Assembly (NCBI GenBank): GCA_002694685.1 | Contig: NZMW01000001.1 | Span: 496,001 to 560,000, forward strand | Origin: Balneola sp. | GTDB taxonomy: Bacteria; Bacteroidota; Rhodothermia; Balneolales; Balneolaceae | Direction: 5' to 3' | DNA length: 64,000 bases | Shown: positions 1 through 7,642 of the stretch, piece after piece | Numbering within the stretch: position 1 is the first letter of the stretch | Layout of the letters: every line of letters starts with the position of its first letter | Position numbers and translations under genes: made by a program | Notes under the pieces: generated by a model | Database searches by the model: none | Seen by the model: only the letters and a program-made list of their open reading frames with translations | What the model was told of the DNA's origin: nothing

Positions 1-1
1 A

Positions 2-634
2 AAAATGGTGCGTATATCCATTGGAGGAATCAGCCAATTTTTGATTGCCACAGCCAGCTGGATCGCTTTGGTACGCATTATTGCTGAATTTGGAAGCGTT
101 GCACTTGCAGGATATACTATTGCCATCAGAATCTTGATCTTCTCTATTCTTCCATCTTGGGGCATGAGTAATGCAGCTTCAACTCTCGTGGGACAAAATC
201 TTGGAGCCGGGCAACCTGAAAGAGCTGAGAAATCAACCTGGATTTCCGCTCTCATTAATATGGTTTTCCTGGGTTCAGTGGGCGTTGTTTTTATGATTTT
301 CGCAGAAAACCTTGTCCAAATTTTTACAAACGATCCAGCTATTGTAGATATCGGTGCCCGATGCCTAAGAATTATGAGCTACGGATACCTAGCGTATGCT
401 TTTGGAATGGTAATCATTCAAGCTTTTAATGGAGCCGGAGATACCAAAACCCCTACCCTTATTAATTTTATATGTTTTTGGTTGGTTGAAATTCCGCTCG
501 CCTATTTTCTTGCAATAACATTAGAATGGAACGAAGAAGGCGTTTTTTACTCTATAGTAATAGCCGAATCACTTTTGGGTGTAATAGGCTTTATATTGTT
601 CCGACGCGGAAATTGGAAAAAAACTAAAGTATAA
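2..634 (+). CDS. MATE family efflux transporter, C-terminal part (5' end outside window)
   Basis: The reading frame is open to the left edge of the window, so the N-terminal half is missing. The visible 210 residues correspond to the second half of a MATE (multidrug and toxin extrusion) Na+/H+-coupled exporter, which is usually about 450 residues. Several hydrophobic helices are visible, and the family-like stretch [20 protein letters not shown] (near residues 56-75 of the visible part) is typical of the start of the C-terminal half. It acts in the inner membrane, and the substrate cannot be told. The SUI1-like gene starts one base after its stop, so the two are probably co-transcribed. The methionine at base 5 is internal and not the true start. 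Confidence 0.88.
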   Translation, partial: KMVRISIGGISQFLIATASWIALVRIIAEFGSVALAGYTIAIRILIFSILPSWGMSNAASTLVGQNLGAGQPERAEKSTWISALINMVFLGSVGVVFMIFAENLVQIFTNDPAIVDIGARCLRIMSYGYLAYAFGMVIIQAFNGAGDTKTPTLINFICFWLVEIPLAYFLAITLEWNEEGVFYSIVIAESLLGVIGFILFRRGNWKKTKV

Positions 635-635
635 A

Positions 636-860
636 ATGAAAGTAAGCGTAAAAATGGAAACTGCCGGACGCAGAGGCAAACAAGTTTCTGTCATCAGAGG
701 AATCACACATAACCCCCAGGTGATTGAAGATTTAGAAAAGAAACTCAAAACACAATTGGGAACCGGCGGAACGATCAAAGGAAAAACGATAGAAATCCAG
801 GGAGATCATGTGAGTCGAATAAAGAAAATCCTGGAAAAAGAAGGCTACGAAGTTAATTAG
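636..860 (+). CDS. SUI1/eIF1-like translation factor (YciH family)
   Basis: A 74-residue protein with the SUI1 (eIF1) fold signature: GRRGKQVSVIRG near residues 11-22 and GTGGTIKGKTIEIQGDH near 43-59. Bacterial YciH-type proteins resemble eIF1, which in eukaryotes and archaea monitors start-codon selection at the ribosomal P site. The bacterial role is less settled. This copy is shorter than the roughly 110 residues of E. coli YciH and consists almost only of the SUI1 core. The ATG lies one base after the MATE stop, which fixes the start and rules out a longer N-terminus without overlap. An inverted repeat follows the stop. Confidence 0.85.
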   Translation: MKVSVKMETAGRRGKQVSVIRGITHNPQVIEDLEKKLKTQLGTGGTIKGKTIEIQGDHVSRIKKILEKEGYEVN

Positions 861-923
861 GTTTTTAGTAGCGAGGTTTTAGGTGTTAGATTTTATATAA
901 CTAACACCTTGAACCTAAAACCT
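861..923. repeat. Intergenic inverted repeat with a dispersed AGTAGYGAG word
   Basis: Arms AGGTGTTAG (881-889) and CTAACACCT (901-909) pair perfectly. A flanking AGGTTTT (874-880) can pair with AAAACCT further out, with extra unpaired bases on the 3' side. It lies between the stops of two convergent genes and could serve as a transcription end, although there is no strong T-run. The left part, GTTTTTAGTAGCGAG followed by TGTTAGATTT, recurs in a shorter form at 2852-2876. Confidence 0.5.
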
Positions 924-928
924 TACAC

Positions 929-1420
929 CTACAGCTTTACCTTACTCTCCTGTCGGGGATCTAAGTCATAAAGCGAAGATGCAGTCGCCTGAATGGTTTT
1001 GTACCACTCATTGCCAAACTTATCATTAATGGTATAAAAGTCAGCAAAATCTGGCTTTCTGATTGTCATTTTCCATTCCTGAGTTTTAGACTTAAATGTA
1101 GGATCTACATGCAAAAGCTCATGATATAGCATCATCTCTTTTGTGTCATTATCAAGCATATCCCAAAGCTCTCCGGATATCTCAATCAGGTAGTCATTTC
1201 CCGAATAGTGCTTTACTTCTCTGTTCGCCTTGATGCATTTCGCAGCTCTTTGTTTCGATAAATTTGGATAGACCAAGAAGTACCCAATCTCTGCAGGACC
1301 AAATTCCATCTTATATTTTTCTATAACATTTTTTGCTATAGACTCCACTTCCGGAGATTCCATGAGCTGTTTTGTAGAATGAATAGTCGCTTCTGCTTTT
1401 AAAAAATCGTTCTCTGGCAT
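929..1420 (-). CDS. Putative phage-type metallopeptidase
   Basis: A 163-residue soluble protein with a zinc-peptidase HExxH motif (HELLH, residues 100-104) followed by VDP. The preceding segment (EIGYFLVYPN, then AAKCIKANREVKHYSG, then LIEISGELWDML) matches my memory of the 'putative phage metallopeptidase' family (PhageMetallopep). The two histidines and the glutamate would bind zinc and activate water. The third ligand is not obvious. It has no signal peptide, so it should be cytoplasmic. No other phage genes lie nearby, so this is either a domesticated gene or a family not restricted to phages. Substrate unknown. Confidence 0.6.
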   Translation of the reverse strand: MPENDFLKAEATIHSTKQLMESPEVESIAKNVIEKYKMEFGPAEIGYFLVYPNLSKQRAAKCIKANREVKHYSGNDYLIEISGELWDMLDNDTKEMMLYHELLHVDPTFKSKTQEWKMTIRKPDFADFYTINDKFGNEWYKTIQATASSLYDLDPRQESKVKL

Positions 1421-1449
1421 GAATAAATTTTATAGTCTGTAATTGAAAA

Positions 1450-1941
1450 TTATGATTTTGGAACCAATACTGAAGTAGCTACAATTGAATACTCTTTCTG
1501 AGGACCTGTAATTGTTTCAGCGTCCTCACCGGCATCTTCAGCATAGTGTTTAGCCTTCTCTTCTGTGAGTTCTGTAACAGTAAAAGTACCAACCAATTTG
1601 ACCGTTTTCCCTTGAGAATCAGTGGGAATAAAAAAGCCATAGTCTTTAAATGTAATGCGAGCAGAATACCCATCTTGATTAGCTACAAAAAAACATCCTT
1701 TCTTCTGGCAAACTTGAGCTACTTCAGTTTCGAGTGTAACTTCTTTTCCTTCAAATTCATCGCCACTCTTGATAATACTTACTAAAGATTGTGCTTCATT
1801 CCACTCAATTACTTCACTTCCAAAAACTTCGTAGTTCTCTGTAGTTTGAATCGGCTCTGAAAGACGAACTACTTCTGTTTCTTGGGCTAATACAGGTAAA
1901 GATGTTAATAAAACGAGGGCTATAGTTAATACTTTTTTCAT
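1450..1941 (-). CDS. DUF4920 domain-containing exported protein
   Basis: Start chosen at the ATG at 1941, because MKKVLTIALVLLTSLPVLAQ is a good Sec signal peptide; an upstream ATG at 1992 would add 17 unrelated residues. The mature part carries the DUF4920 pattern: GDEFEGKEVTLETEVAQVCQ followed by KKGCFFVA, with two cysteines (CQKKGC) spaced as in that family. DUF4920 proteins have an OB-like fold and no assigned function. The product is probably periplasmic or a surface protein. It sits alone between the metallopeptidase and nei genes in the same orientation. Confidence 0.75.
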   Translation of the reverse strand: MKKVLTIALVLLTSLPVLAQETEVVRLSEPIQTTENYEVFGSEVIEWNEAQSLVSIIKSGDEFEGKEVTLETEVAQVCQKKGCFFVANQDGYSARITFKDYGFFIPTDSQGKTVKLVGTFTVTELTEEKAKHYAEDAGEDAETITGPQKEYSIVATSVLVPKS

Positions 1942-2024
1942 GATCTTTGACTTAGTTTTATGCTTGCCCAAACATACAAAGTTTAGAAGCAATTTTTCAT
2001 ACTGAAATCAACTATTTATTGGAG

Positions 2025-2843
2025 TTATTTCTGCTCTGTTTCACAAAAATAAACTTTACGCCCACCCGTCTTTATAACCTGAATTTCCCGTCCACATTTA
2101 TAACATGGTTTACCTTCCCGACCGTATACATAGTGTCTGTATTGTCTCCTGGAGGCTCCCTCTTCCTTAAGAACCTTAACCAAATCATCAGGAGTTGTTA
2201 AACCTCCTGTCTCATAAGATCGCCTTGACAAATAGATTGAGTTGTTCGCTAAAGCTTCTATTTGAGACTCAGTGCAATCTTTTGGCCTGAATTCCGGGTC
2301 AACTTTTGAAGCAAATAAAATTTCACTCCGCAGATAATTCCCAACTCCGCTCAAAAAACCCTGATCCAAAAGTAAAGTTGAGAGTTTTCTGTTATTGAAA
2401 GTATCGCTTTTGTATCGTTCTAAAACCTCTTCAAATGTTGTTTTTGGGTGAACAACATCCGGACCTAATTTTTCTATATAAGAGTGGCCTTCTACCTCAT
2501 TATCTTTCAATATTTCAATCTCAGAAGCTGAATACAAGAAAGCAGATTTATCCTTCGTGTGGATCGCGACCCTGAGTGAGCGATTATTCTTGGGCACATT
2601 ACCCCGATTCTGAATTATCCATTTACCATATAGCTGATTGTGTGAATAAAGATTCAGGTTATTCTCAAAAGACGTAATAATGGCCTTACCTCTGGGTGTA
2701 ACCGAGTTTACCTTTAGCCCAACCAAACTTTCTTTAAAAGGCTTAAGCTCCTCAAACGCAAAAAAAAGGTCTTCAATTTCTTTACCGGATATAGCTTCTC
2801 CAATTTTATCTGCAGCTCTCCAAATTTCTGGTCCTTCAGGCAT
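2025..2843 (-). CDS. nei: Endonuclease VIII-like DNA glycosylase (Fpg/Nei family)
   Basis: A 272-residue protein starting MPEGPEIWRAADKI, the Nei form of the Fpg/Nei N-terminus. After removal of Met, Pro1 forms the Schiff base and Glu2 assists catalysis in excising oxidised pyrimidines and nicking the strand. A helix-two-turn-helix region is followed by a C-terminal zinc finger. Only three of the four usual cysteines are present: C247, C250 and C267, with Glu270 where the fourth Cys is expected (motif ends FCETEQK). The metal site is therefore either altered or degenerate. The repair role is inferred from the family and the intact N-terminus. Confidence 0.85.
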   Translation of the reverse strand: MPEGPEIWRAADKIGEAISGKEIEDLFFAFEELKPFKESLVGLKVNSVTPRGKAIITSFENNLNLYSHNQLYGKWIIQNRGNVPKNNRSLRVAIHTKDKSAFLYSASEIEILKDNEVEGHSYIEKLGPDVVHPKTTFEEVLERYKSDTFNNRKLSTLLLDQGFLSGVGNYLRSEILFASKVDPEFRPKDCTESQIEALANNSIYLSRRSYETGGLTTPDDLVKVLKEEGASRRQYRHYVYGREGKPCYKCGREIQVIKTGGRKVYFCETEQK

Positions 2844-2851
2844 ATTCGTTA

Positions 2852-2876
2852 GTTTTTAGTAGTGAGATGTTAGATT
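2852..2876. repeat. Second copy of the GTTTTTAGTAGYGAG word
   Basis: GTTTTTAGTAGTGAG followed by ATGTTAGATTT, closely matching 861-892. It lies directly upstream of the nei start codon. Such short words recur between genes in related genomes. No function is visible. Confidence 0.45.
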
Positions 2877-2883
2877 TGGAATT

Positions 2884-2932
2884 TGGTCATTGGTCATTGG
2901 TCATTGGTCATTGGTCATTGGTCATTGGTCAT
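2884..2932. repeat. Seven tandem copies of the heptamer TGGTCAT
   Basis: Seven perfect head-to-tail copies of TGGTCAT occupy 49 bases in the 146-bp gap between the divergent nei gene and the membrane-protein gene. All copies are identical, which suggests recent expansion or slippage. There are no spacers, so this is not a CRISPR. It could change the spacing of promoter elements for either divergent gene. Confidence 0.9.
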
Positions 2933-2989
2933 TAAAGTATTTGGTTCGTGACCTCAAAGTTCATACAATCGCTATCAAAAATCCGTTCA

Positions 2990-3388
2990 ATGAAATCTGT
3001 AGTAACTCTTTTAGCAGGCTTTTTAGGCATCCTTTTCTTAGAAGGATTTGCCCGAGTTGTAATTACATTTTATCACAGAATTGAATTCCAATTCTTTGGA
3101 GTATCAAGTTTGCCCGGTGTTGACTGGGTGGTCATTATTCTTTTATCAGTTTTAATAAGTACGTGGCTACTGACTATGCTTATTTTGACCATAATTGATC
3201 AGAATAGCTTTTACCATGCTTTAACTTTTTGGATCATGCTAATGTTCTGGCGCGGTTTTGAAATATTCAATTCCTATTCTACAGAACCTTTATGGTACTT
3301 TATCATCACCATATTTCTACACACCTTAGGTGTCTATTTAGCCCTTAAACTATACACCCATCAAAATGAAATTATACAAGATTCTTAG
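2990..3388 (+). CDS. Hypothetical multi-pass membrane protein
   Basis: About 132 residues from the ATG at 2990 (an upstream GTG at 2948 is possible but adds a polar tail). Four hydrophobic segments are visible: LLAGFLGILFLEGFARVVI, VVIILLSVLISTWLLTMLIL, HALTFWIMLMFWRG and WYFIITIFLHTLGVYLAL. I do not recognise a family. Its 3' end overlaps the next lipoprotein gene by 23 bases, so the two are probably co-expressed. No function is proposed. Confidence 0.65.
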   Translation: MKSVVTLLAGFLGILFLEGFARVVITFYHRIEFQFFGVSSLPGVDWVVIILLSVLISTWLLTMLILTIIDQNSFYHALTFWIMLMFWRGFEIFNSYSTEPLWYFIITIFLHTLGVYLALKLYTHQNEIIQDS

Positions 3389-4565
3389 TGTTGCGCTTCT
3401 ATTTATAATCGGTTGCAGTGAAAAGGAAGTAGCAACTTTTACTCAGATTGAGTCACCAGCTGGAGAAAACAGCTCACTTCCACGACTTTTTATTGATGAA
3501 TCCGGCACTGTATTCATGAGCTGGGTTGAAGAGAAAGGAAATCTGGCAGAGCTCAAGTATTCAACCTTTGAAGATTCTTTTTGGAGTGACCCCAAGGTGA
3601 TTGCCAAAGATTCTACCTGGTTCTTAAACTGGGCAGATTATCCCTCTATTATTGCAAGAGACGGAGCTCCCTTTGCTGCCCATTGGTTAAATAAGAAAAC
3701 TGGAGGCACTTACTCTTATGATGTAAATATCAGTACTTACCAAAATGGAGACTGGGCTTCTCCAATTAAGCCACATGAGGACGAAACACCCACTGAGCAC
3801 GGTTTTGCGAGCATGATCCCAATGTCAGATTCCACCTTTCTTGCTGTTTGGCTTGATGGAAGGGAAACAGAAAATAGAGATCATAATGAGTATTCAAACA
3901 TTGAAAAAGCAATGACGCTAAGGGGAGCTGTAATTCATAAGAACGGCTCTATCCTTCACAAATATCTAATTGACGATAGCGTATGCGACTGCTGCAGTAC
4001 ATCCTTAACCAAAACTAACGACGGTTATATGCTTGTTTACCGTGACAGGACAAACGAGGAGATCAGAGACATTAATTACACTAAATTTAAAGATGGTGTT
4101 TGGAGTGAACCCAAGCCTATTCATTCCGATAACTGGAAAATCGCTGCCTGCCCTGTAAATGGTCCTTCTGTCGATTCTGAAGATGGTACTGTAGCCATCG
4201 CTTGGTTCACTGGAGCAAATGAAGAACCAGCCGTCAAACTTTCAGTCTCAAATGATGATGGAAAAACATTTTCAGAAGCTATACTCTTGGACACTAAAGG
4301 ACCTATTGGCCGTGTTGATGTTGAAGTATCTGATGACAAAATATGGGCTAGTTGGTTGTCTGCAGAAAAACCAAACGGTCATTTAAAAATTGCGAGCTTT
4401 ACAAAATCTGGGAAATTACTAGAAACACATATTGTAGAAGAAGGTATTTCAAGTGAAAGGCAGGCTGGTTTTCCGGAACTGGAAATTGTAGATAGGAAGT
4501 TACTTGTAGCTTATACCGAAGTGATTGAGAAAGAGAAAAGAGTTAAAAATCTCATTTACAAATAA
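3366..4565 (+). CDS. Sialidase-like beta-propeller lipoprotein
   Basis: A 399-residue protein with a lipoprotein signal (LFIIGC, lipidated Cys near residue 17). The mature chain shows repeated strands with Asp-box-like pieces such as SVSNDDGKTFSEA and aromatic W-rich turns (FMSWVEEKGN, HWLNKKTGG, IWASWLSAEK), fitting a six-bladed propeller of the BNR/sialidase superfamily. A CDCC cysteine cluster lies near residues 207-210. The true substrate is unknown, and catalytic sialidase residues were not confirmed, so 'sialidase-like' describes the fold only. Probably anchored in the envelope. Confidence 0.6.
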   Translation: MKLYKILSVALLFIIGCSEKEVATFTQIESPAGENSSLPRLFIDESGTVFMSWVEEKGNLAELKYSTFEDSFWSDPKVIAKDSTWFLNWADYPSIIARDGAPFAAHWLNKKTGGTYSYDVNISTYQNGDWASPIKPHEDETPTEHGFASMIPMSDSTFLAVWLDGRETENRDHNEYSNIEKAMTLRGAVIHKNGSILHKYLIDDSVCDCCSTSLTKTNDGYMLVYRDRTNEEIRDINYTKFKDGVWSEPKPIHSDNWKIAACPVNGPSVDSEDGTVAIAWFTGANEEPAVKLSVSNDDGKTFSEAILLDTKGPIGRVDVEVSDDKIWASWLSAEKPNGHLKIASFTKSGKLLETHIVEEGISSERQAGFPELEIVDRKLLVAYTEVIEKEKRVKNLIYK

Positions 4566-4584
4566 CTGTAACTGATAGAATATG

Positions 4585-4968
4585 TTATTCTTTTGGAACG
4601 TCAGTTATCTGAATGTCATCTTTATAAATAGTAGCAACAATATCTATTTCATCTCCTGCAGCCGGTATTGCTGTTAGAGTAAAAGACTCTGCGCTTTCAT
4701 CAGATATGCTAAATTGCCCCAATGTATGATCAGCAGTCAGGTTTAGTTCTTCTAAAGTAATAGAAACAAATGACCCATTTCCTCCACCAAACATATCACT
4801 TTTCCGATGATAGGATTGTGCATAATTGGCCGCTTCAATCATTTTTTGTTTGATTGATTCATGATTAGCTTGTACTTGGCTGCTCTCTAAGGTATTGATT
4901 GCAGTTATTGTTGCAATACCTATGATTATCATTGTTACAATCAAGAGAAGTAATTGTTGCTGTCCCAT
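4585..4968 (-). CDS. Type IV pilin-like protein with a minimal leader (copy 2)
   Basis: A 127-residue protein starting MGQQQLLLLIVTMIIIGIAT: a hydrophobic N-terminal helix typical of pilins, but with only Met-Gly in front of it and no basic leader or Glu5. The distal part shares AQSYxxKxxMxGGG and a following Phe/Ile/Leu pattern with the paralogue at 5054-5518. Similar MGQQQLL proteins are common in this bacterial group as I remember it. Prepilin-peptidase cleavage after Gly2 is an inference. A terminator separates it from the upstream paralogue, so its expression may depend on read-through. No pilus assembly genes are in the window. Confidence 0.6.
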   Translation of the reverse strand: MGQQQLLLLIVTMIIIGIATITAINTLESSQVQANHESIKQKMIEAANYAQSYHRKSDMFGGGNGSFVSITLEELNLTADHTLGQFSISDESAESFTLTAIPAAGDEIDIVATIYKDDIQITDVPKE

Positions 4969-4998
4969 ATTCGTTTACAATTATGAATATTGGTAAAA

Positions 4999-5036
4999 TA
5001 AAAAAGCCCCAACATAATGTTGAGGCTTTTTTATTT
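4999..5036 (-). terminator. Intrinsic terminator between the two pilin-like genes
   Basis: Read leftward, GCCTCAACAT and ATGTTGGGGC form a stem with a short loop followed by a T6 run. The A-run on the other side makes it potentially bidirectional. It lies just after the 5054-5518 gene and 32 bases before the start of the second pilin-like gene, so it should make the first gene the more abundant transcript. Confidence 0.85.
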
Positions 5037-5053
5037 TATCTCAACTAATTGGA

Positions 5054-5518
5054 TTAGTTGTCTGGAGTATAGTTATCAGGAGTAATTGTACCTGTTAACT
5101 GGTCTGCAGCAGCAGCATCTGTACCTACAGTAAGAACTCCGTCTGCATCAACTGTACCTGGCACGTAATCCTCAGAACTTGCAGGATGTGCAGTGATAAT
5201 AATTGATTGTGGGTTAACAGTTGTTAACTCATAGAATCCATTTTCGTTCTGAGCAACGGTACTGTCAGCAGAAATACCGTTAGCTGGGAATGCTAAGTTT
5301 TGGAATCCAATTCCTGTAAAAGTTCTACCACCACCACCAAGCATAGTTGGTTTCATGTAGTAAGACTGAGCAGAAGCAGCCATAGATGCCATATCGTTTC
5401 GAACAGCGTCAATGTTAGCTTGGTCTGCAGCAGTACCAAATGTGTTAATAGCCACAACCGTCGCGATACCTACGATGATTGTTACGAGTATTACGAGAAG
5501 TAATTGTTGTTGACCCAT
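5054..5518 (-). CDS. Type IV pilin-like protein with a minimal leader (copy 1)
   Basis: A 154-residue protein with N-terminus MGQQQLLLVILVTIIVGIAT, then AQSYYMKPTMLGGGGRTFTG and a Thr/Ala/Asp-rich C-terminus (ending TPDNYTPDN). A clear Shine-Dalgarno AGGAG lies about 9 bases before the ATG, which suggests strong translation. As in its neighbour, the leader is only Met-Gly and residue 5 of the predicted mature chain is not Glu. It is likely a surface or periplasmic filament subunit or pseudopilin. Function not demonstrated. The 279-bp upstream gap is AT-rich and must hold its promoter. Confidence 0.62.
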   Translation of the reverse strand: MGQQQLLLVILVTIIVGIATVVAINTFGTAADQANIDAVRNDMASMAASAQSYYMKPTMLGGGGRTFTGIGFQNLAFPANGISADSTVAQNENGFYELTTVNPQSIIITAHPASSEDYVPGTVDADGVLTVGTDAAAADQLTGTITPDNYTPDN

Positions 5519-5797
5519 GATGATCTCCTATTGTATTGTTTGTTTTGTTTGTTAAACTGTTTTTTAATTTCTGATGCTAATTTTACTAATAACTGCATCA
5601 AAGTAAATTAGAAAATATTTAGTGTTTATTGATTGTTTCGGACACAAGAGTTTTGTCTTTTTCAATTGTTACAAATCTAACTTAATTAAAAAATCTTAAT
5701 ATTTGTAGAAAAAGATAAAACATTCTCAAATACCAAAAAACACTTTCTTTACTAAGGTACGTATGATTTTTCTATTCGGATGGTTAGTCTTCTTTAA
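5519..5797. other. AT-rich intergenic region upstream of the first pilin-like gene
   Basis: A 279-bp gap between a leftward SDR gene and the leftward pilin-like gene. It is markedly A+T-rich, has A/C-rich tracts near the pilin start, and must contain the pilin promoter. A TAGATTTG that fits the Bacteroidota -7 form TAnnTTTG lies at about 5673-5680 on the minus strand, but no convincing -33 TTG was found at the right distance. No RNA gene or repeat was recognised. Confidence 0.35.
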
Positions 5798-6511
5798 TTA
5801 CATCGGATTTACTTCTCCACCCTGGGGCATCATCGTAATTTCCTCGGCTACGGTTCTTTTACTCAGTTCAGATAAAGCCAGTATAACCTTCCCTACATCT
5901 TCAGGATCAATCAATTTTTGTTCATCAATATCCACATCATCCCAGGATGTTGAAAATGTTTGACCAAGGTTTATGGCTGAAACAGCAACATTGGTATTCA
6001 TAAGTTCTTTTCTAAGGGACCTTGTATAGCCCAAAAGAGCATGCTTGCTCATTGAATAGGCACCACTACCTCCCAACCCCTTAACAGCTCCTACAGAGCT
6101 TATGTTTACAATCAATGCCCTATCCTGTGCAGTTAGGACTGGCAAGAGTGTTTGGGTTAAATTAAATGCCCCTAAAGCATTAACCTGAAATTGAGATTCA
6201 AATTCTTCTGGACTCGTATCTCTTAGTATCTTATAGAGAAAGGAACCTGCATTGTTAATGAGAATCCCGGGATTAAAAGCGGAAAAGTCGATACTAGATA
6301 TCTCTTCGGAGTTGGTAATATCAGCAGAAATAATAGTCACATCTTTTGCACCAGCTGTAAGGCAAATTTCTTTCGCTTCTTTTAAATCATTTTTACTTCG
6401 AGCTATTAATACAAGATGGCGCTCTGTGTTTTTAGCAAATACTTCTGCAATTGACAGACCGATACCTTTACTGCCACCGGTAATAATAACAGAGGAATCT
6501 TTGAAGCTCAT
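5798..6511 (-). CDS. Short-chain dehydrogenase/reductase (SDR)
   Basis: A 237-residue classical SDR. The N-terminal Rossmann signature TGGSKGIG is at residues 11-18, NNAG follows in the middle, and the catalytic YSMSK (YxxxK) is near residues 150-155 with a preceding Ser in INISSVGAV. Family members reduce or oxidise small carbonyl or alcohol substrates with NAD(P)H. The substrate cannot be predicted. The Gly-rich motif and sequence style resemble 3-oxoacyl-ACP reductase-like and sepiapterin-reductase-like enzymes. Its ATG overlaps the queE stop by one base (TAATG), so it is translationally coupled to queE and might act on a pterin, which is only a suggestion. Confidence 0.85.
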   Translation of the reverse strand: MSFKDSSVIITGGSKGIGLSIAEVFAKNTERHLVLIARSKNDLKEAKEICLTAGAKDVTIISADITNSEEISSIDFSAFNPGILINNAGSFLYKILRDTSPEEFESQFQVNALGAFNLTQTLLPVLTAQDRALIVNISSVGAVKGLGGSGAYSMSKHALLGYTRSLRKELMNTNVAVSAINLGQTFSTSWDDVDIDEQKLIDPEDVGKVILALSELSKRTVAEEITMMPQGGEVNPM

Positions 6512-7161
6512 TATGGGACTTTAAGAAATTTGTGCGTTTGCAGGCTAATTCCCCATTCCGGGTTTTTCTTAACATAGTCCACAATTAATTCTATGGACTC
6601 GGGAGTTTCCCATTCAGGCTGAAGTAATAATTCCGTGCCTTCAGGACATTTTTCGGCATTTTTTTCAGCCCATTTCAAATCCTTGTTGGTTAAAACAACT
6701 ACTTTTAATTCGTCCACATAGTTGAAAACTTCTTCAGTTGGCTTCTTAAATCTTTTAGGTGAAAGAGTAATCCAGTCAAGCTGACCTGACAAGGGTGAAG
6801 AGCCACTTGTTTCTATATGAACTTTGAGACCCGCCGACTTCAAGCCTAACGTTAAAGGCAAAAGATCGTGTAATAAAGGCTCCCCTCCCGTTATAACGGT
6901 AAATGGTGCTTTGCTTTTTTTTGCCTCTTCAACTAATTGCCGGACCGACATTTTGGGATGCCCTTCTTCTTCCCAGCTTTCTTTCACATCACACCACCAA
7001 CAATTAACATCACAACCGGCTGTGCGGATAAAGTATGATGCTCGGCCAGTATGAGCTCCTTCCCCTTGTATAGTATAGAAATGCTCAACTATCGGATACT
7101 CAACATCCATATAGTCTTTGTTACTGGTTACTAATTCTGCTTCTTTATCTACTTTAAACAT
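6511..7161 (-). CDS. queE: 7-carboxy-7-deazaguanine synthase (radical SAM)
   Basis: A 216-residue radical SAM enzyme that converts 6-carboxytetrahydropterin to 7-carboxy-7-deazaguanine in queuosine/preQ0 synthesis. The N-terminal FYTIQGEGAHTGR is typical of QueE. The [4Fe-4S] ligands are C50, C54 and C57 (CxxxCxxC in AGCDVNCWWC). TGGEPLLH is the SAM-binding GGE motif. It overlaps queD by 8 bases upstream and the SDR gene by one base downstream, so it is the middle of a three-gene operon. queC and queF are not in the window. Confidence 0.93.
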   Translation of the reverse strand: MFKVDKEAELVTSNKDYMDVEYPIVEHFYTIQGEGAHTGRASYFIRTAGCDVNCWWCDVKESWEEEGHPKMSVRQLVEEAKKSKAPFTVITGGEPLLHDLLPLTLGLKSAGLKVHIETSGSSPLSGQLDWITLSPKRFKKPTEEVFNYVDELKVVVLTNKDLKWAEKNAEKCPEGTELLLQPEWETPESIELIVDYVKKNPEWGISLQTHKFLKVP

Positions 7162-7543
7162 CTTTATCTGTGTATTCTACCCAACTGGTTTCTGTTTCCC
7201 AAACGGTTACGGTGAGTTCAATATCTCCCGGAATGCGTTCTTTTGTTTCTTTATGGATAAACTCAGCTATTCGTTCTGCGGTTGTATTCTCAGGCATTAA
7301 CTCGTTAAGAAAGCCATGATCAAAACCGCCTTTTTCAGAATCTTTTGCAGCCCATTTCAATTCTTTAAAATCACATACCATATCAGGGGTATCAAGATAT
7401 TGGGATGGATTCAGTTTATTTGATTTTGCAGTCATCTTTACCCGGTATGAATGACCATGCATTCTACCGCACTTACCATCATAACCATCAATAAAGTGAG
7501 CGGCATCAAATTTAAATTCAGTATTTAGCGTCCAAGTAGGCAT
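7154..7543 (-). CDS. queD: 6-carboxytetrahydropterin synthase
   Basis: A 129-residue T-fold enzyme of the QueD/PTPS family making 6-carboxytetrahydropterin from dihydroneopterin triphosphate. Zinc ligands H16 (FDAAH), H29 and H31 (MHGH), and the catalytic Cys25 (GKCGRMHGH), are all present. FDHGFLNE and NTTAERIAEFI carry the expected Asp/His and Glu region. It is first in the queD-queE-SDR operon. No preQ1 riboswitch was recognised in its short upstream gap. Confidence 0.93.
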   Translation of the reverse strand: MPTWTLNTEFKFDAAHFIDGYDGKCGRMHGHSYRVKMTAKSNKLNPSQYLDTPDMVCDFKELKWAAKDSEKGGFDHGFLNELMPENTTAERIAEFIHKETKERIPGDIELTVTVWETETSWVEYTDKDV

Positions 7544-7591
7544 TGTATAGTCTAATATTGCGATACTATCTCAGTAGCATCTTCATTCAAT

Positions 7592-7618
7592 AAAAAAAGC
7601 CACGTTGTGGCGTGGCTT
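7592..7618 (-). terminator. Intrinsic terminator after the thioredoxin-fold operon
   Basis: Stem AAGCCACG (7597-7604) / CGTGGCTT (7611-7618) with a six-base loop, followed in the leftward direction by a T-run. It lies about 25 bases after the stop of the redoxin gene and insulates queD from the upstream leftward operon. Confidence 0.88.
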
Positions 7619-7642
7619 AAAATTACGGGTTTTTTACTAAAA

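Noticed and set aside
2884-2932. A possible CRISPR array from the TGGTCAT copies
   Set aside because: Units are adjoining with no spacers, and no cas gene is present.
2890-3084. A plus-strand frame reading VIGHWSLVIGHWSL
   Set aside because: It is a translation of the tandem heptamer, not a gene.
7544-7642. A preQ1 riboswitch upstream of queD
   Set aside because: Only a terminator for the neighbouring operon is visible; no preQ1 aptamer core was found.
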